64,000 bases of DNA from Cryobacterium sp. GTDB taxonomy: Bacteria; Actinomycetota; Actinomycetes; Actinomycetales; Microbacteriaceae. The translations under genes were made by a program, and so were the position numbers. Below are positions 9,351 to 18,575 of this stretch, piece by piece (position 1 is the stretch's first letter; every line of letters starts with the position of its first letter). The notes below the pieces were generated by a model, which ran no database searches, was not told where the DNA came from, and was given only the letters and a program-made list of their open reading frames with translations. The stretch is from assembly GCF_025463825.1 (NCBI RefSeq), contig NZ_JAODBG010000119.1:1-64000 (forward strand), in the 5' to 3' direction.

Positions 9351-10148
9351 TCAGAGCACCTTGGAAAGGAACGCCTGGGTGCGGGCGTGCCGCGGGTTGG
9401 CCAAGACCTCGCTGGGCAGCCCGGACTCGACCACCACCCCGGCGTCCATGAAGACCAGGGAGTCGGCGACCTCGCGGGCGAAGCCCATCTCGTGGGTGAC
9501 CACGATCATGGTCATGCCCTCCTTGGCCAGGCCCTTCATCACGTCGAGCACCTCGCCGACGAGTTCGGGGTCGAGCGCGCTGGTGGGCTCGTCGAAGAGC
9601 ATCAGCTTGGGCTCCATCGCCAGCGCCCGGGCGATCGCCACCCGCTGCTGCTGCCCGCCGGAGAGGTGCGCCGGGTAGTAGTCGGCCCGGTCGGCCAGTC
9701 CCACCCGGGCGAGCAGGTCACGGGCGGTGGCCTCCACCTTGGCCTTGGGCAGCCCCTTCACCCGCAACGGCGCCTCCATCACGTTCTGCAGCGCCGTCAT
9801 GTGCGGAAACAGGTTGAAGCGCTGGAAAACCATACCGATGTCGCGGCGCTGCTTCGCGGCTTCCTTCGGCGCCATCTCGTAGAGCTTGCCGTTGGACTCG
9901 CGGTAGCCGATCAGCTCACCGTCCACGCTCAGCCGCCCCGCGGAGAGCACCTCGAGGTGGTTGATGCAACGCAGGAATGTGGACTTGCCCGAGCCGCTCG
10001 GCCCGACCAGGCACATCACCTCGCCGCGCCTCACCTCGAGGCTGATGCCCTTGAGCACCTCGTTCGAGCCGAAGCTCTTCGTCACCTGCTCTGCAAGCAC
10101 CATCGGCGGTTCGACGACTGTGCTGCCCGGTCCTGTGCTGCCGCTCAT
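9351..10148 (-). CDS. Polar amino-acid ABC transporter ATP-binding protein
   Basis: A 265-aa GlnQ/HisP-type ATPase: Walker [11 protein letters not shown]-loop [12 protein letters not shown], signature LSGGQQQR, Walker [15 protein letters not shown], and the H-loop in [12 protein letters not shown]. It powers import of an amino acid together with the permease and lipoprotein encoded upstream. The start is [12 protein letters not shown] at 10148, whose ATGA overlaps the permease stop by four bases and indicates translational coupling; the long ORF in the track is read-through of a GC-rich frame. The substrate class is supported by sequence, the exact amino acid is not. Confidence 0.93.
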   Translation of the reverse strand: MSGSTGPGSTVVEPPMVLAEQVTKSFGSNEVLKGISLEVRRGEVMCLVGPSGSGKSTFLRCINHLEVLSAGRLSVDGELIGYRESNGKLYEMAPKEAAKQRRDIGMVFQRFNLFPHMTALQNVMEAPLRVKGLPKAKVEATARDLLARVGLADRADYYPAHLSGGQQQRVAIARALAMEPKLMLFDEPTSALDPELVGEVLDVMKGLAKEGMTMIVVTHEMGFAREVADSLVFMDAGVVVESGLPSEVLANPRHARTQAFLSKVL

Positions 10149-11176
10149 CGTGCTCCTTCGGTGCCGGGCGTGCCGGGGGTGTCCTGTTTCGGCGGCAGCA
10201 CCACGGTCGGCTGCCCCGCTCCGATGACGGGTAGGGCGCCGGTGAGAGCGGTGGCGTTGCCCGCATCCGACTTGTTCGACTGCCGGTCGCCCACGCCGCG
10301 GGAGAAGCGCTTCTCGAGGAAGTACTGCCCGACCATGAGGATCGAGGTGAAGAACAGGTACCAGATCGACGCCACGATCAGCAGCGGGATCGGGTTGAAG
10401 GTCTCCGCCGAGATGTCTCGTGATCGCGTGAACAGTTCGAGGCTGAACGGCACGGCGGTGACCAGCGAGGTGGTTTTCAACATCGAGATCACCTCGTTGC
10501 CGGTCGGCGGGATGATCACGCGCATCGACTGCGGCAGGATGACCCGGGTCATCGTCTGCGACCAGCTCATCCCCAGCGCGATCGACGCCTCCTCCTGGCC
10601 CTTGTCCACGGAGAGCAGGCCGGCGCGCACGATCTCGGCCATGTACGCGGCCTCGTTCAGGGCCAGGCCGATCACGGCCAGGGTGAAGGTGTTCAGCGCC
10701 GCGTTGGTGCTGAATGAGATCCACGGGGTCATGAACGGCAGGCCGATGTCGATGGTGGTGTAGATCAGCGAGATCAGGCCCCAGATGGTCAGCTGAACGT
10801 ACACCGGGGTGCCGCGGAAGATCCACAGGTAGAACCAGGCCACGCTCTTGACCACGGGATTGGGTGAAAGCCGCATCACGGCCAGGATCACACCGAGGAC
10901 GATCGCGATCACCATCGAGAACACGGTCAGCTCGATGGTGACCAGGGCGGCCATGGAGATGCGCCGGTCGAACAGGTACTTGCCCACCGCCGGCCAGTCG
11001 TACGCGGGCCGGAAGGCCGCGTCGATGACGAAGAGGGCGAAGATCGCCACGAGCAGGACCGCGAACACCATCCGCCACGGGTGCCGCAGCCGGATGGCCT
11101 TGATCGGCGCGGATGCATCCGGTTGGCCCAGCGGCGGGGTGACCGCCGCCGGGCCGTTCACGTTCGTGGTGCTCAC
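10145..11176 (-). CDS. Amino-acid ABC transporter permease (HisMQ/GlnP type)
   Basis: A 343-aa permease with a longer N-terminal cytoplasmic extension than usual (about 40 residues before the first helix) and a C-terminal Gly/Pro-rich tail. The conserved HEQ-family core is present: [26 protein letters not shown] and the EAA loop [19 protein letters not shown] followed by [12 protein letters not shown]. It forms the channel with the ATPase (4-bp overlap downstream) and receives substrate from the lipoprotein encoded 3 bp upstream. Order in the transcript is binding protein, permease, ATPase. Confidence 0.93.
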   Translation of the reverse strand: MSTTNVNGPAAVTPPLGQPDASAPIKAIRLRHPWRMVFAVLLVAIFALFVIDAAFRPAYDWPAVGKYLFDRRISMAALVTIELTVFSMVIAIVLGVILAVMRLSPNPVVKSVAWFYLWIFRGTPVYVQLTIWGLISLIYTTIDIGLPFMTPWISFSTNAALNTFTLAVIGLALNEAAYMAEIVRAGLLSVDKGQEEASIALGMSWSQTMTRVILPQSMRVIIPPTGNEVISMLKTTSLVTAVPFSLELFTRSRDISAETFNPIPLLIVASIWYLFFTSILMVGQYFLEKRFSRGVGDRQSNKSDAGNATALTGALPVIGAGQPTVVLPPKQDTPGTPGTEGAR

Positions 11177-11179
11177 GGG

Positions 11180-12073
11180 CTAGCCGTTCGCGGCTGCGTT
11201 GATCGTGATTTCGTCGATGCCGCCGTCAGCGACGCCCCATTCGTCGAGGATCGCCTGGTAGCTGCCGTCGTCGACCATGGACTGCAGGGCGGCCTGCACG
11301 GCCGTGGTCAGTTCGGAGCCCTTGGCCACGACGATGCCGTACGGGGCCACGTCGAAGGTCTCGCCGGCGGGCTGCAGCTTGTCACCGGTCTGCGCGATGG
11401 CGTACAGGGTGACCGGGGAGTCGGCGCTGAGCGCATCCGCCTGGCCGAGGATGACGGCGTTGGTGGCGGCGTCCTGCGTGTCGAACTTGAGCTTCTCGAT
11501 CGGCGGCTTGCCGGCAGCGACGCAGGCGTCGCTCTTGGCGGGAACCTCGTCGGTGTCCTCGTACGTGGTGGCCTGCACGGCGACCTTGAGGCCACAGGCG
11601 TTGTCGGGGTCGACGTCCTTGCCCTTCTGGGAGGCCCACTGGATGCCGGCGGTGTAGTAGTTGACGAAGTCGACCTGCTGCTCGCGCTCGACGGTGTCGG
11701 TGAACGACGATTCGCCGATGTTCGCCTTGCCACCGGAGACGCTCGGGATGATGTTGTCGAACTTGGCGACCTGGAACTCCGGCTCGAGGCCGAGCTTGGC
11801 GGCGATGCCGTTGGCGATCTCGATGCCCCAGCCGATCGGGTCGCCGGCCTCGTTCTTGAACTCGTTGGGCGCGTAGGTGGGGTCGGTGCCGATGACCAGA
11901 GTGCCGGTGTCGGCGACCTCGGCGGGCACGAGTGCCGCTGCCGCGTCGTCGGCCTCGATGGCCGGTGCCGTGCTTTCGGAGCCACCCGTGGCGGGTGTCG
12001 AGTTGTCGACACAGCCGGTGAGCATCAGAGCCGCAGCGGCGGCGAGGGCGGGGAATACGTATCTAGCGCGCAT
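11180..12073 (-). CDS. Amino-acid ABC transporter substrate-binding lipoprotein
   Basis: A 297-aa extracellular solute-binding protein of family 3. The N-terminus is a lipoprotein signal with lipobox LTGC, so it should be anchored to the outer face of the membrane. The mature part shows the family landmarks [32 protein letters not shown] and [17 protein letters not shown], the last being the usual SxTxxREKxxDFxxPY-type block. It is the first gene of the three-gene importer. The 256-bp region upstream holds no further gene; a TGTATTAGG string near 12155 on the minus strand is a weak -10 candidate. Confidence 0.92.
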   Translation of the reverse strand: MRARYVFPALAAAAALMLTGCVDNSTPATGGSESTAPAIEADDAAAALVPAEVADTGTLVIGTDPTYAPNEFKNEAGDPIGWGIEIANGIAAKLGLEPEFQVAKFDNIIPSVSGGKANIGESSFTDTVEREQQVDFVNYYTAGIQWASQKGKDVDPDNACGLKVAVQATTYEDTDEVPAKSDACVAAGKPPIEKLKFDTQDAATNAVILGQADALSADSPVTLYAIAQTGDKLQPAGETFDVAPYGIVVAKGSELTTAVQAALQSMVDDGSYQAILDEWGVADGGIDEITINAAANG

Positions 12074-12269
12074 GGCACAACCTTCTTCGTAGGGCGTCGA
12101 GGTTTGGGTTCGACAGAATTGCAGTGGCGGTACGACTGCAGCGAGCCTAATACACCCCTGCGCTGGAGGAATGGGCTCTCGATATCGGTTCGGGAACAGC
12201 CGACAACTCGCCCGTCAAGGCTACCGCGCCCCGTGTCGTCGGCTTTCCAGGCCCCAGGGACACGACGAA

Positions 12270-12295
12270 GCGCCCGACCGAAACCGGCCGGGCGC
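12270..12295 (-). terminator. Hairpin after the siderophore-binding gene
   Basis: On the minus strand GCGCCCGGCCG pairs with CGGTCGGGCGC around a GTTT loop (one wobble), about 35 bp past the stop of the iron-binding lipoprotein gene. It is a strong GC stem followed only by a short T-containing stretch. Confidence 0.5.
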
Positions 12296-12329
12296 CTCCC
12301 TGCACTGTGCTCGCGTGCGACGGATGCGC

Positions 12330-13352
12330 CTACTCGGCGGCGTCCGCGGCCAGCGCAGCAGCCGAGAGCAGGTCGACGTAGTCGTCGATGCCCCAGGTGA
12401 GCGAGAGTCCGGTGGGCGGGGAAACCGACGAGACGAAAGCGGGCCCGAACGGGGACGCCACGGCGCCGGCCTGCACCTGCGGCATGACCTGGGCGTAGCC
12501 GGCGGCGAGGAAGGCGTTGGTCTCGTCCTCGGTGGCGCCGAAGTTCACGATGACGTCGCTGCTGAGCTGGTCGAGCTGCTCATAGCTGAGCGTGTAGAAG
12601 AATTCGGACTCTCCGTTGGCCAGCTCGGCAACGCTCGGTGCGCTCTCGAAACCGAGCTCGGTGGCGAAGGTCACCCGCGGGTCGGCATCCGTGTAGACGT
12701 AGAACACTCCACCGGTGTCGGAGGTGAGGGCGACGGTCTTGCCCTCGAACTCCGGGTGCGCCGCGGCCTTTTCCGCGATCGTCGTGTCGATGTCGGCCAG
12801 CAGGGTGGTGGCTTCCTCGGTCTTGCCCAGCGCGGTGCCGGTGATCTCGATCAGCTCACGCCAGTCGGTGGACCAGGGCTCATCGGGGTACGCCACGACG
12901 GGGGCGATATCGCTGAGCAGTTCGTACTGCTCCTCGGTGAGGCCGGAGTACGCGGCGAGGATCACCTCGGGCGCGGCCTCGGCGATTTCCTCGTAGGGCG
13001 GTTCGGTGGAGTCGGAGAGCACCGTCGGCAGGTCCTCGCCCTGCTCGTCGAGGGCCTCGGAAATCCACGGCAGCACGCCGTTCTCGTCGCCGCCGTAGGC
13101 CTGGAACGGGATGGCGACGGGAATCACGCCGAGGGCGATGGCGTCGTCGGCGCTGCCCCAGCCCCAGGTGACCACCCGGGTGGGTTCGGCGTCGATGGTG
13201 GTTTCACCGAAGGCGTGCTCGATGGTGACGGGGAACGAGCCGCTCGACGCTGCATCGGAGCCGGCGTCGCTGTCGGCGGCGGAGCACCCGCTGAGCGTGA
13301 GGGCGGCGATGGCCGCGGTCGCGGCGAGCACGGTGGTCAAACGTCTGGGCAC
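12330..13352 (-). CDS. Iron-siderophore ABC transporter substrate-binding lipoprotein
   Basis: A 340-aa FepB/FhuD-type (periplasmic-binding family 2) protein. The signal peptide ends in lipobox LSGC. The mature protein has PVTIEHAFGETTIDAEPTRVVTWGWG (short form: HAFGETTIDAEPTRVV), the typical first strand of iron-complex binding proteins, and EVILAAYSGLTEEQYELL, the usual block before the cleft. It delivers ferric siderophore to the permeases encoded upstream. It lies 67 bp from the ATPase gene and has its own promoter: TATATT (13414-13409) overlapping an iron box. Which siderophore is bound cannot be deduced. Confidence 0.92.
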   Translation of the reverse strand: MPRRLTTVLAATAAIAALTLSGCSAADSDAGSDAASSGSFPVTIEHAFGETTIDAEPTRVVTWGWGSADDAIALGVIPVAIPFQAYGGDENGVLPWISEALDEQGEDLPTVLSDSTEPPYEEIAEAAPEVILAAYSGLTEEQYELLSDIAPVVAYPDEPWSTDWRELIEITGTALGKTEEATTLLADIDTTIAEKAAAHPEFEGKTVALTSDTGGVFYVYTDADPRVTFATELGFESAPSVAELANGESEFFYTLSYEQLDQLSSDVIVNFGATEDETNAFLAAGYAQVMPQVQAGAVASPFGPAFVSSVSPPTGLSLTWGIDDYVDLLSAAALAADAAE

Positions 13353-13391
13353 AGGTAACTCCGGTTCTGAAGAGGGAAAGGGTCAAGCTGA

Positions 13392-13410
13392 TAAGGGTAG
13401 CCTTCCCTAA
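13392..13410. promoter_or_regulatory. DtxR/IdeR-type iron box 1
   Basis: The 19-bp TAAGGGTAGCCTTCCCTAA is a close match to the DtxR/IdeR operator (TTAGGTTAGSCTAACCTAA). It overlaps the -10 hexamer TATATT of the binding-protein gene, so iron-loaded repressor would block RNA polymerase. Confidence 0.8.
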
Positions 13411-13419
13411 TATAGTGGC

Positions 13420-14313
13420 TCAGGCCGGTCTGTGGAACCGTCCGATGGGCACGACCAGGGGCGCTCCGCAGACCGGGTCGGCGATGATGCGGGCACGCAG
13501 GCCGAACGCCTCGAGCACGACGGCCTCGGTGAGCACCTCCGCGGGGGTGCCCTCGGCGAGAATGCGGCCCTGTCGCATGACCACGAGCCGGTCGGCATAC
13601 CGGGCGGCCAGGTTGAGGTCGTGCAGCACCATCACCACCGTGGTGCCCTGCTGGTGGTTGAGCTCGTGCAACAGATCGAGCACCTCGACCTGGTGCGTCA
13701 CGTCGAGGAAGGTGGTGGGCTCGTCGAGCAGCAGGAGGTCGGGCTTCTGGGCGAGGGCCATGGCGATCCAGACCCGTTGGCGCTGGCCGCCGGAGAGTTC
13801 CTCCATGCGCCGCGGGGCCAGTTTGAGGGTGTCGGTTGCGGCCATGGCCGCGGCGACGATGGCGTCGTCGGTGCTCGACCAGTGCCGGAACCAGCCCTGG
13901 TGCGGGTACCGGCCGCGGCCGACGAGGTCGGCCACGCCGATGCCTTCGGGCGCGATGGGTTGCTGGGGCAGCAGGCCCACAATCGTGGCCACCTGGCGGC
14001 TCGGCAGGGCCGTGATGTCGCGGCCGTCGAGGGTCACCGCGCCGGCCTGCGGTGGCAGCAGCCGGGCGAGGCCGCGCAGCAGGGTGGACTTCCCCGAGGC
14101 GTTGGCGCCGACGATCACGGTGACCGCGCCGGGTTCGATCGCGAGGTCGAGGGCGTCGACGATGCGGTTGCCGTCGTAGCCGAGGCTGAGGCCCGTCGCG
14201 GTCAGTTCGTGGCGGCCGGATGCGGCGGGCTCGCCAGGCGCGGCTGCCGTCGGGCCTGCGGCGGCGGCGTTCGTGGCGGCGGTGTCGGCGGCCTGGTCGG
14301 TGGGCTGGGGCAT
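13420..14313 (-). CDS. Ferric-siderophore ABC transporter ATP-binding protein (FepC-like)
   Basis: A 297-aa ATPase with Walker A GANASGKST, Q-loop LLPQQP, signature LSGGQRQR, Walker B LLLLDEPTTFLD and H-loop VLHDLNLAARYAD; the VGRGRYPHQ block is typical of FecE/FepC proteins. About 38 residues of Ala/Thr/Pro-rich sequence precede the domain. ATG 14313 overlaps the stop of the preceding permease. It drives siderophore uptake through the two permeases encoded upstream. Confidence 0.93.
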   Translation of the reverse strand: MPQPTDQAADTAATNAAAAGPTAAAPGEPAASGRHELTATGLSLGYDGNRIVDALDLAIEPGAVTVIVGANASGKSTLLRGLARLLPPQAGAVTLDGRDITALPSRQVATIVGLLPQQPIAPEGIGVADLVGRGRYPHQGWFRHWSSTDDAIVAAAMAATDTLKLAPRRMEELSGGQRQRVWIAMALAQKPDLLLLDEPTTFLDVTHQVEVLDLLHELNHQQGTTVVMVLHDLNLAARYADRLVVMRQGRILAEGTPAEVLTEAVVLEAFGLRARIIADPVCGAPLVVPIGRFHRPA

Positions 14314-15389
14314 CAGGCTCCCTTTCCGATTCGGTTCTGGGTCGCGAGCAACCAGAGCAGGTAGGGGGCGCCGATCGCACCCGTGATGATGCCGGCCGGC
14401 AGTTCGAGCGAGCCGGGCAGCAGATGCTGGGCGGTGAAGTCGGCGACGGTGGTGATCAGAACGCCGATCAGCGTCGCGGGCAGGAGGGCCAGGCTGCCGG
14501 TGCCCACCAGCCGGCGGGCGATCGGCGCCGAGACGAACGCGATGAACGCGAGCGGACCCACGAACGCGGTGGCGAGGGCAGCGAGCGCCACGGCCGCCAC
14601 GAGAAGCGCCAGCCGGGAGCGTTCGGCGCGCACGCCGAGGCTGTTGGCGGTGTCGTCGCCGAGCTGGAGCATCCGCATCCGCCCGGCGAGCACCCCGACG
14701 CCCGGCAGCAGCACCGCCAGGCACCCGGCCAGCACCGCGATTTCCGGCCAGCGGGCGCCACTGACGCTGCCCACCAGCCAGGTGAGGGCGTCCTGGGCGT
14801 TCCGGAGGTCGGCGCGGGAGAGCAGGTAGCCCAGCAGGCCCTGCACCATGAACGCGACGCCGACGCCGATGAGCACGAACCGGTAACCCACGACTCCGCC
14901 GCGCCAGGCGAGCAGGTAGATGGCCGCGGTCACGATCATGGCACCGGCGAAGGCCATCGCCGAGGTGGCGACGCTGCCCAGGCCCAGCACCAGCAGGCCG
15001 AACACCGCGGCGGCGCTGGCGCCGCCGGTGACGCCGATGATGTCGGGGCTGGCCAGGGGGTTGCGCAGCACGGTCTGGAACAGCGCGCCGGAGACGGCGA
15101 ACGCCACACCGACGATAATCGCCAGGGTGAGCCGCGGCAGACGCAGCTTGAAGACGATGAAGTTCTCGCTGCCCGAGCCCTGGCCGGCCAGGGTGCGCAG
15201 CAGGTCGGGAACGCTCAGGCTGTAGGCGCCCACCATCAGGCTCACTGCGGCGACGACCAGCGCCAGCAGGGCCAGCACCAGCACGATGCGGCGTTCCCGG
15301 CGGTGCGTGAGAGTGCGGGCCAGCACCAGCGGCGCGGCGGCATCCGCTGTCGGCGCCGGGGGGACGGATGCGCGCAGGCCCCCGCTCAC
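14313..15389 (-). CDS. Ferric-siderophore ABC transporter permease 2 (FecD/FepG-like)
   Basis: A 358-aa FecCD-family permease with about ten hydrophobic helices, PLASPDIIGVTGGASAAAVF (the family PLADPxxLGxxxGA block) and FVGPLAFIAFVSAPIARRLVG near the ATPase-coupling loop. The start is GTG 15389, which overlaps the stop of permease 1 by four bases; the ORF-track start is far upstream in an antisense shadow. It pairs with permease 1 as a heterodimeric channel. Confidence 0.92.
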   Translation of the reverse strand: MSGGLRASVPPAPTADAAAPLVLARTLTHRRERRIVLVLALLALVVAAVSLMVGAYSLSVPDLLRTLAGQGSGSENFIVFKLRLPRLTLAIIVGVAFAVSGALFQTVLRNPLASPDIIGVTGGASAAAVFGLLVLGLGSVATSAMAFAGAMIVTAAIYLLAWRGGVVGYRFVLIGVGVAFMVQGLLGYLLSRADLRNAQDALTWLVGSVSGARWPEIAVLAGCLAVLLPGVGVLAGRMRMLQLGDDTANSLGVRAERSRLALLVAAVALAALATAFVGPLAFIAFVSAPIARRLVGTGSLALLPATLIGVLITTVADFTAQHLLPGSLELPAGIITGAIGAPYLLWLLATQNRIGKGA

Positions 15390-16462
15390 AGTCCGGCCAG
15401 CTTCACGCGGCGCACGAGCGCGATGAGCATCGGGGCGCCGAGGAACGCGACGACCAGGCCGGCCTCGATCTCCCCGGAGCCGCCCAGCACCCGGCCGAGC
15501 ACGTCCGCGGCCAGCAGCAGCACCGGGCCGAGCACGGCGGAGTAGAGCAGGATCCAGCGGTAGTCCGGGCCGGTGAAGCGGCGGGCGATGTGCGGCACGG
15601 CCAGTCCGACGAACACGATCGGGCCGGCCATCGCGGTCGCCGATCCGCAGAGCAACACCACGGCGACGGCGCAGACGATGCGGGCGGCCACGAGATTCTG
15701 GCCGAGGCCGCGGGCCAGGTCGTCGCCGAGGGCGAGCGCGTTGAGCATCCGCCCGGCCAGCAGGCAGAGCACCGCGCCGGCGGCGATGAACGGGGCCAGT
15801 GGCAGGGTGGAGTCCAGGTCGCGGGCGACGAGCGATCCGGCCGACCAGAACCGGTACTTGTCGAACGCCTCGGCGTCGCTGAGCAGCACGATCGTGATCA
15901 GCGAGGTCAGCAAGGCGGTGAGGGCGGTGCCGGCCAGCGCCAGCTTCACCGGGGTGGCGCCCTCGCGGCCGAGCGAGCCGACCACGTAGACGATCACGGC
16001 GGCGGCGAACGCGCCGGCGAAGGCGAACCAGACGTAGCCGAGCGCGGAGGTGACGCCGAACCAGGCGATGCCGGCGACGACGAAGAGGGAGGCGCCGGCG
16101 TTGACGCCGAGCAGGCCCGGGTCGGCCAACGGGTTGCGGGTGATGCCCTGCATGAGGGCGCCGGCCAGGCCGAGCGCGAGGCCGGCGAGCAGGCCGATCA
16201 CGGTGCGGGGCACCCGCAGATCGAGCACCACGGTGTGGTCGGTGCTGCTGGGGTCCGGGGTCAGCAGTGCCGCGAGCACGGTGCCGAACGGGATGGCGCG
16301 GCTGCCGATCACGAGGGACGCGGTGACGGCAAGGACCAGCAGGATCACCGCGAGCAGCAGACCGGTGAGTTGGCGGCGGCGCGGCACCCGCAGGACATCC
16401 TCCGCGACCGCGGAGCCGCGGCCGGGCGCGTCCGTCGTCCCGGTTCCCGCTGAGGTAAGCAT
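15386..16462 (-). CDS. Ferric-siderophore ABC transporter permease 1 (FecC/FepD-like)
   Basis: A 358-aa FecCD permease, the first gene of the importer operon. It has the block NPLADPGLLGVNAGASLFVV, GITRNP before it, and AGPIVFVGLAVPHIARRFTGP, which contacts the ATPase. The ATG lies inside an iron box and six bases after CATACT, so the transcript is probably leaderless and directly iron-repressed. Order: permease 1, permease 2, ATPase (overlapping), then the binding protein under its own promoter. Confidence 0.92.
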   Translation of the reverse strand: MLTSAGTGTTDAPGRGSAVAEDVLRVPRRRQLTGLLLAVILLVLAVTASLVIGSRAIPFGTVLAALLTPDPSSTDHTVVLDLRVPRTVIGLLAGLALGLAGALMQGITRNPLADPGLLGVNAGASLFVVAGIAWFGVTSALGYVWFAFAGAFAAAVIVYVVGSLGREGATPVKLALAGTALTALLTSLITIVLLSDAEAFDKYRFWSAGSLVARDLDSTLPLAPFIAAGAVLCLLAGRMLNALALGDDLARGLGQNLVAARIVCAVAVVLLCGSATAMAGPIVFVGLAVPHIARRFTGPDYRWILLYSAVLGPVLLLAADVLGRVLGGSGEIEAGLVVAFLGAPMLIALVRRVKLAGL

Positions 16463-16469
16463 TACCTAA
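16451..16469. promoter_or_regulatory. DtxR/IdeR-type iron box 2, overlapping the start codon
   Basis: TGAGGTAAGCATTACCTAA matches the DtxR/IdeR consensus in both half sites (AGGTAA/TTACCT). It spans the ATG of permease 1 and abuts the CATACT hexamer, so repressor binding would cover -10 to +1. Confidence 0.85.
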
Positions 16470-16665
16470 GTATGCCAGCCCGCGCCGTTCCGCAACATGA
16501 CCCCTGCCCGTTCTCGGACCCGCCCTCCCCCTGACCGGCCCGGTTTCGCTAGTGGGGTGCGGGTCCGCACGAGCGGATCCGGGCCGGTCATGATCCGGCG
16601 GACGAGGCCAGGGACGGTGGATTGGCATCGGGCGCCGGCGGTCGGGGGCTGGCAGCATAGGTGGC

Positions 16666-17550
16666 ATGACCGCTACCGCGCCTGGAACCATTCCCGTCCT
16701 GCGGTTCGCCGCGTTCACCGACCCCGCCACGGGCCGCGGCCAGGACGGTGGCAACCCCGCCGGCGTCGTGCTGGACGCGAGCGGCCTCGACGACACCGCC
16801 ATGCAGGCACTCGCGGCGCAGGTCGGCTATGCCGAGACGGCCTTCGTCACGGTGCCCGTCGTCGACGGCGACCGGCGGCACAGCCGGCTGCGGTTCTTCT
16901 CCCCCGTCGCCGAGGTGCCCTTCTGCGGACATGCCACTGTCGCCACGGCGGTGGCGCTGGCCGGCCGGGGCGGCGTCGGGGCGCTCACGTTCGACACCAG
17001 CGTCGGGCCGATCACCATCGAGACCCGCAACACGGATGCCGGCATCACAGCGTCGTTCACCAGCGTCGAGCCACAGGTGCGTCCGATCGTACCCGGGGTG
17101 CTGGCCGCCCTCCTCGGACTGCTCGGCGTTCCCCCCGCGGCCCTGCACCCCGATTTCCCGCCGCGGTTGTCCTTCGCCGGCAACTGGCATCCGGTGCTGG
17201 TCTTCGCCGACCAGGGCCAGTTCGACACCTTCACCTTCGAGCCCACCGCGATGCGCGCGCTGATGGATGAGCAGGGCTGGGCCGGCACCGTCACCACCCT
17301 GTCGGTGCGGGGCCCGGCCGAATTCGAGGCGCGCAACCTGTTTCCGGTGGGCACGATGAGCGAGGATCCGGCGACCGGGTCGGCTGCCGCCTCGGTCGGC
17401 GGTTACCTGCGCGAGCTCGGCCGGGTGGCGCCGCCGGCACGCGTCGTCATCCGCCAGGGGCGCCACGTCGGCCGGCCGAGCCTGCTGCTGGTGGACGTGC
17501 CCGTCACGGGCGGCATCGTGGTGAGCGGCAGCGCGGCCCAGATCGACTAG
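16666..17550 (+). CDS. PhzF-family isomerase/epimerase
   Basis: A 294-aa protein of the PhzF fold (two diaminopimelate-epimerase-like halves). Landmarks are GGNPAGVVLDA, GYAETAFV with the probable catalytic Glu57, FFSPVAEVPFCGHATVA, and SEDPATGSAAASVGGYL in the second half. PhzF proper isomerises dihydro-3-hydroxyanthranilate in phenazine synthesis, but most homologues lie outside phenazine clusters and have unknown substrates; no phenazine genes are present here. It is a single gene between the iron importer and a convergent sulfurtransferase. Confidence 0.88.
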   Translation: MTATAPGTIPVLRFAAFTDPATGRGQDGGNPAGVVLDASGLDDTAMQALAAQVGYAETAFVTVPVVDGDRRHSRLRFFSPVAEVPFCGHATVATAVALAGRGGVGALTFDTSVGPITIETRNTDAGITASFTSVEPQVRPIVPGVLAALLGLLGVPPAALHPDFPPRLSFAGNWHPVLVFADQGQFDTFTFEPTAMRALMDEQGWAGTVTTLSVRGPAEFEARNLFPVGTMSEDPATGSAAASVGGYLRELGRVAPPARVVIRQGRHVGRPSLLLVDVPVTGGIVVSGSAAQID

Positions 17551-17602
17551 CACTCGCGGCAGCGCTCGCGGCACGCGTTAGGCCCGGCGGCACGCGGTAC
17601 AC

Positions 17603-18502
17603 CTAGTGCCGACGGGCGTGACTAGGCCGCGACGCTCCGGTGCCGGCACCCGGCTCAGCGCCGGTGGCGACCGGACGGTCGGGCAGGTTGGCCCACTGCG
17701 ACCAGGAGCCCGGGTACAGCGCCGGGGTGAAGCCGGCCACGGTGAGGGCCACCGCTTCGTGCGCGGCCGTGACGCCGGAACCGCAGTAGACGCCCACGTC
17801 GAACCCGTCTCCCGGTGCGGACCGGGCACGCACGCCGAGCGCTTCGAACCGGGCCCGCAACGCGGCGGCGGACAGGAACCGGCCGTTCGCGTCGAGGTTA
17901 CCGCCGGTCGGGGCGTTGATGGCGCCGGGGATGTGGCCGGCGCGCGGGTCGATCGGTTCGGTGTCGCCCCGGTAGCGTTCGGCGGCGCGGGCATCGAGCA
18001 GCACGCCGTCCTCGGCGAGCGCGGCCGCCGCATCCGCGTCGAGGGTGGGCAGGGAGCCGGGCGCGAGGGTCACCGAACCGGCCGGAACCGGCTCCTCCCC
18101 CGCCACCACCGGCAGCCCCTCGGCGCGCCAGGCGGCCAGGCCACCGTCCAGCAGGCGCACGTCGCGCACGCCGGCGTTCCGCAGCAACCACCACGCCCGG
18201 GCGGCCGACATGTTGCCCAGGTCGTCGTAGACCACGACCGTGTCGCCGTCGTCGAGGCCCCAGCCGCGGGCGGCGGCCTGCAGGTCGGCCAGGGCAGGCA
18301 GCGGATGCCGGCCGTCGGCCGGTTCCCCGTGCCCGGCCAGCTCGGTGTCCAGATCGACGTACACGGCACCGGGCAGGTGCCCGCGCCGGAACTCCGCCCG
18401 GCCGGGCGGGCCACCGAGCTTCCACCGTACGTCGAGGATCCGCGGCGCGGGGCCGGCAACGAGGAGCTCGGCCAGTCCGGCCGCCGAAATCAGAGTGCGC
18501 AT
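17603..18502 (-). CDS. Sulfurtransferase (3-mercaptopyruvate/thiosulfate type, SseA-like)
   Basis: A 299-aa tandem-rhodanese enzyme. The first, inactive-type domain starts with LDVRWKLGGPPGRAEFRRGH (short: ILDVRWKLGG), and the second carries the active loop YCGSGVTA with the catalytic Cys; the CGSGVT form is that of 3-mercaptopyruvate sulfurtransferases. It moves sulfane sulfur to acceptors such as thiols or cyanide. TAACGT precedes the ATG by six bases, so a leaderless start is likely. No partner gene is adjacent. Confidence 0.88.
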   Translation of the reverse strand: MRTLISAAGLAELLVAGPAPRILDVRWKLGGPPGRAEFRRGHLPGAVYVDLDTELAGHGEPADGRHPLPALADLQAAARGWGLDDGDTVVVYDDLGNMSAARAWWLLRNAGVRDVRLLDGGLAAWRAEGLPVVAGEEPVPAGSVTLAPGSLPTLDADAAAALAEDGVLLDARAAERYRGDTEPIDPRAGHIPGAINAPTGGNLDANGRFLSAAALRARFEALGVRARSAPGDGFDVGVYCGSGVTAAHEAVALTVAGFTPALYPGSWSQWANLPDRPVATGAEPGAGTGASRPSHARRH

Positions 18503-18575
18503 CCGTTCACGTTAGCGGGCAGCGGACCCGACCCGCAGTGCGCCGGGCGCCACTCCGGCCGTAGACTGAACGGTT

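Noticed and set aside
9351-11078. Single 575-aa ABC fusion protein
   Set aside because: Only the C-terminal 265 residues are ABC-ATPase; the N-terminal part is a shadow of the permease gene in another frame, and an ATGA overlap marks the true start.
12074-12329. Small genes in the 256-bp gap between the two importers
   Set aside because: No frame combines a ribosome site or leaderless promoter with plausible composition; only a terminator hairpin was supported.
16666-17550. PhzF as evidence of phenazine synthesis
   Set aside because: No other phenazine genes are nearby, and PhzF-like proteins are common outside such clusters.
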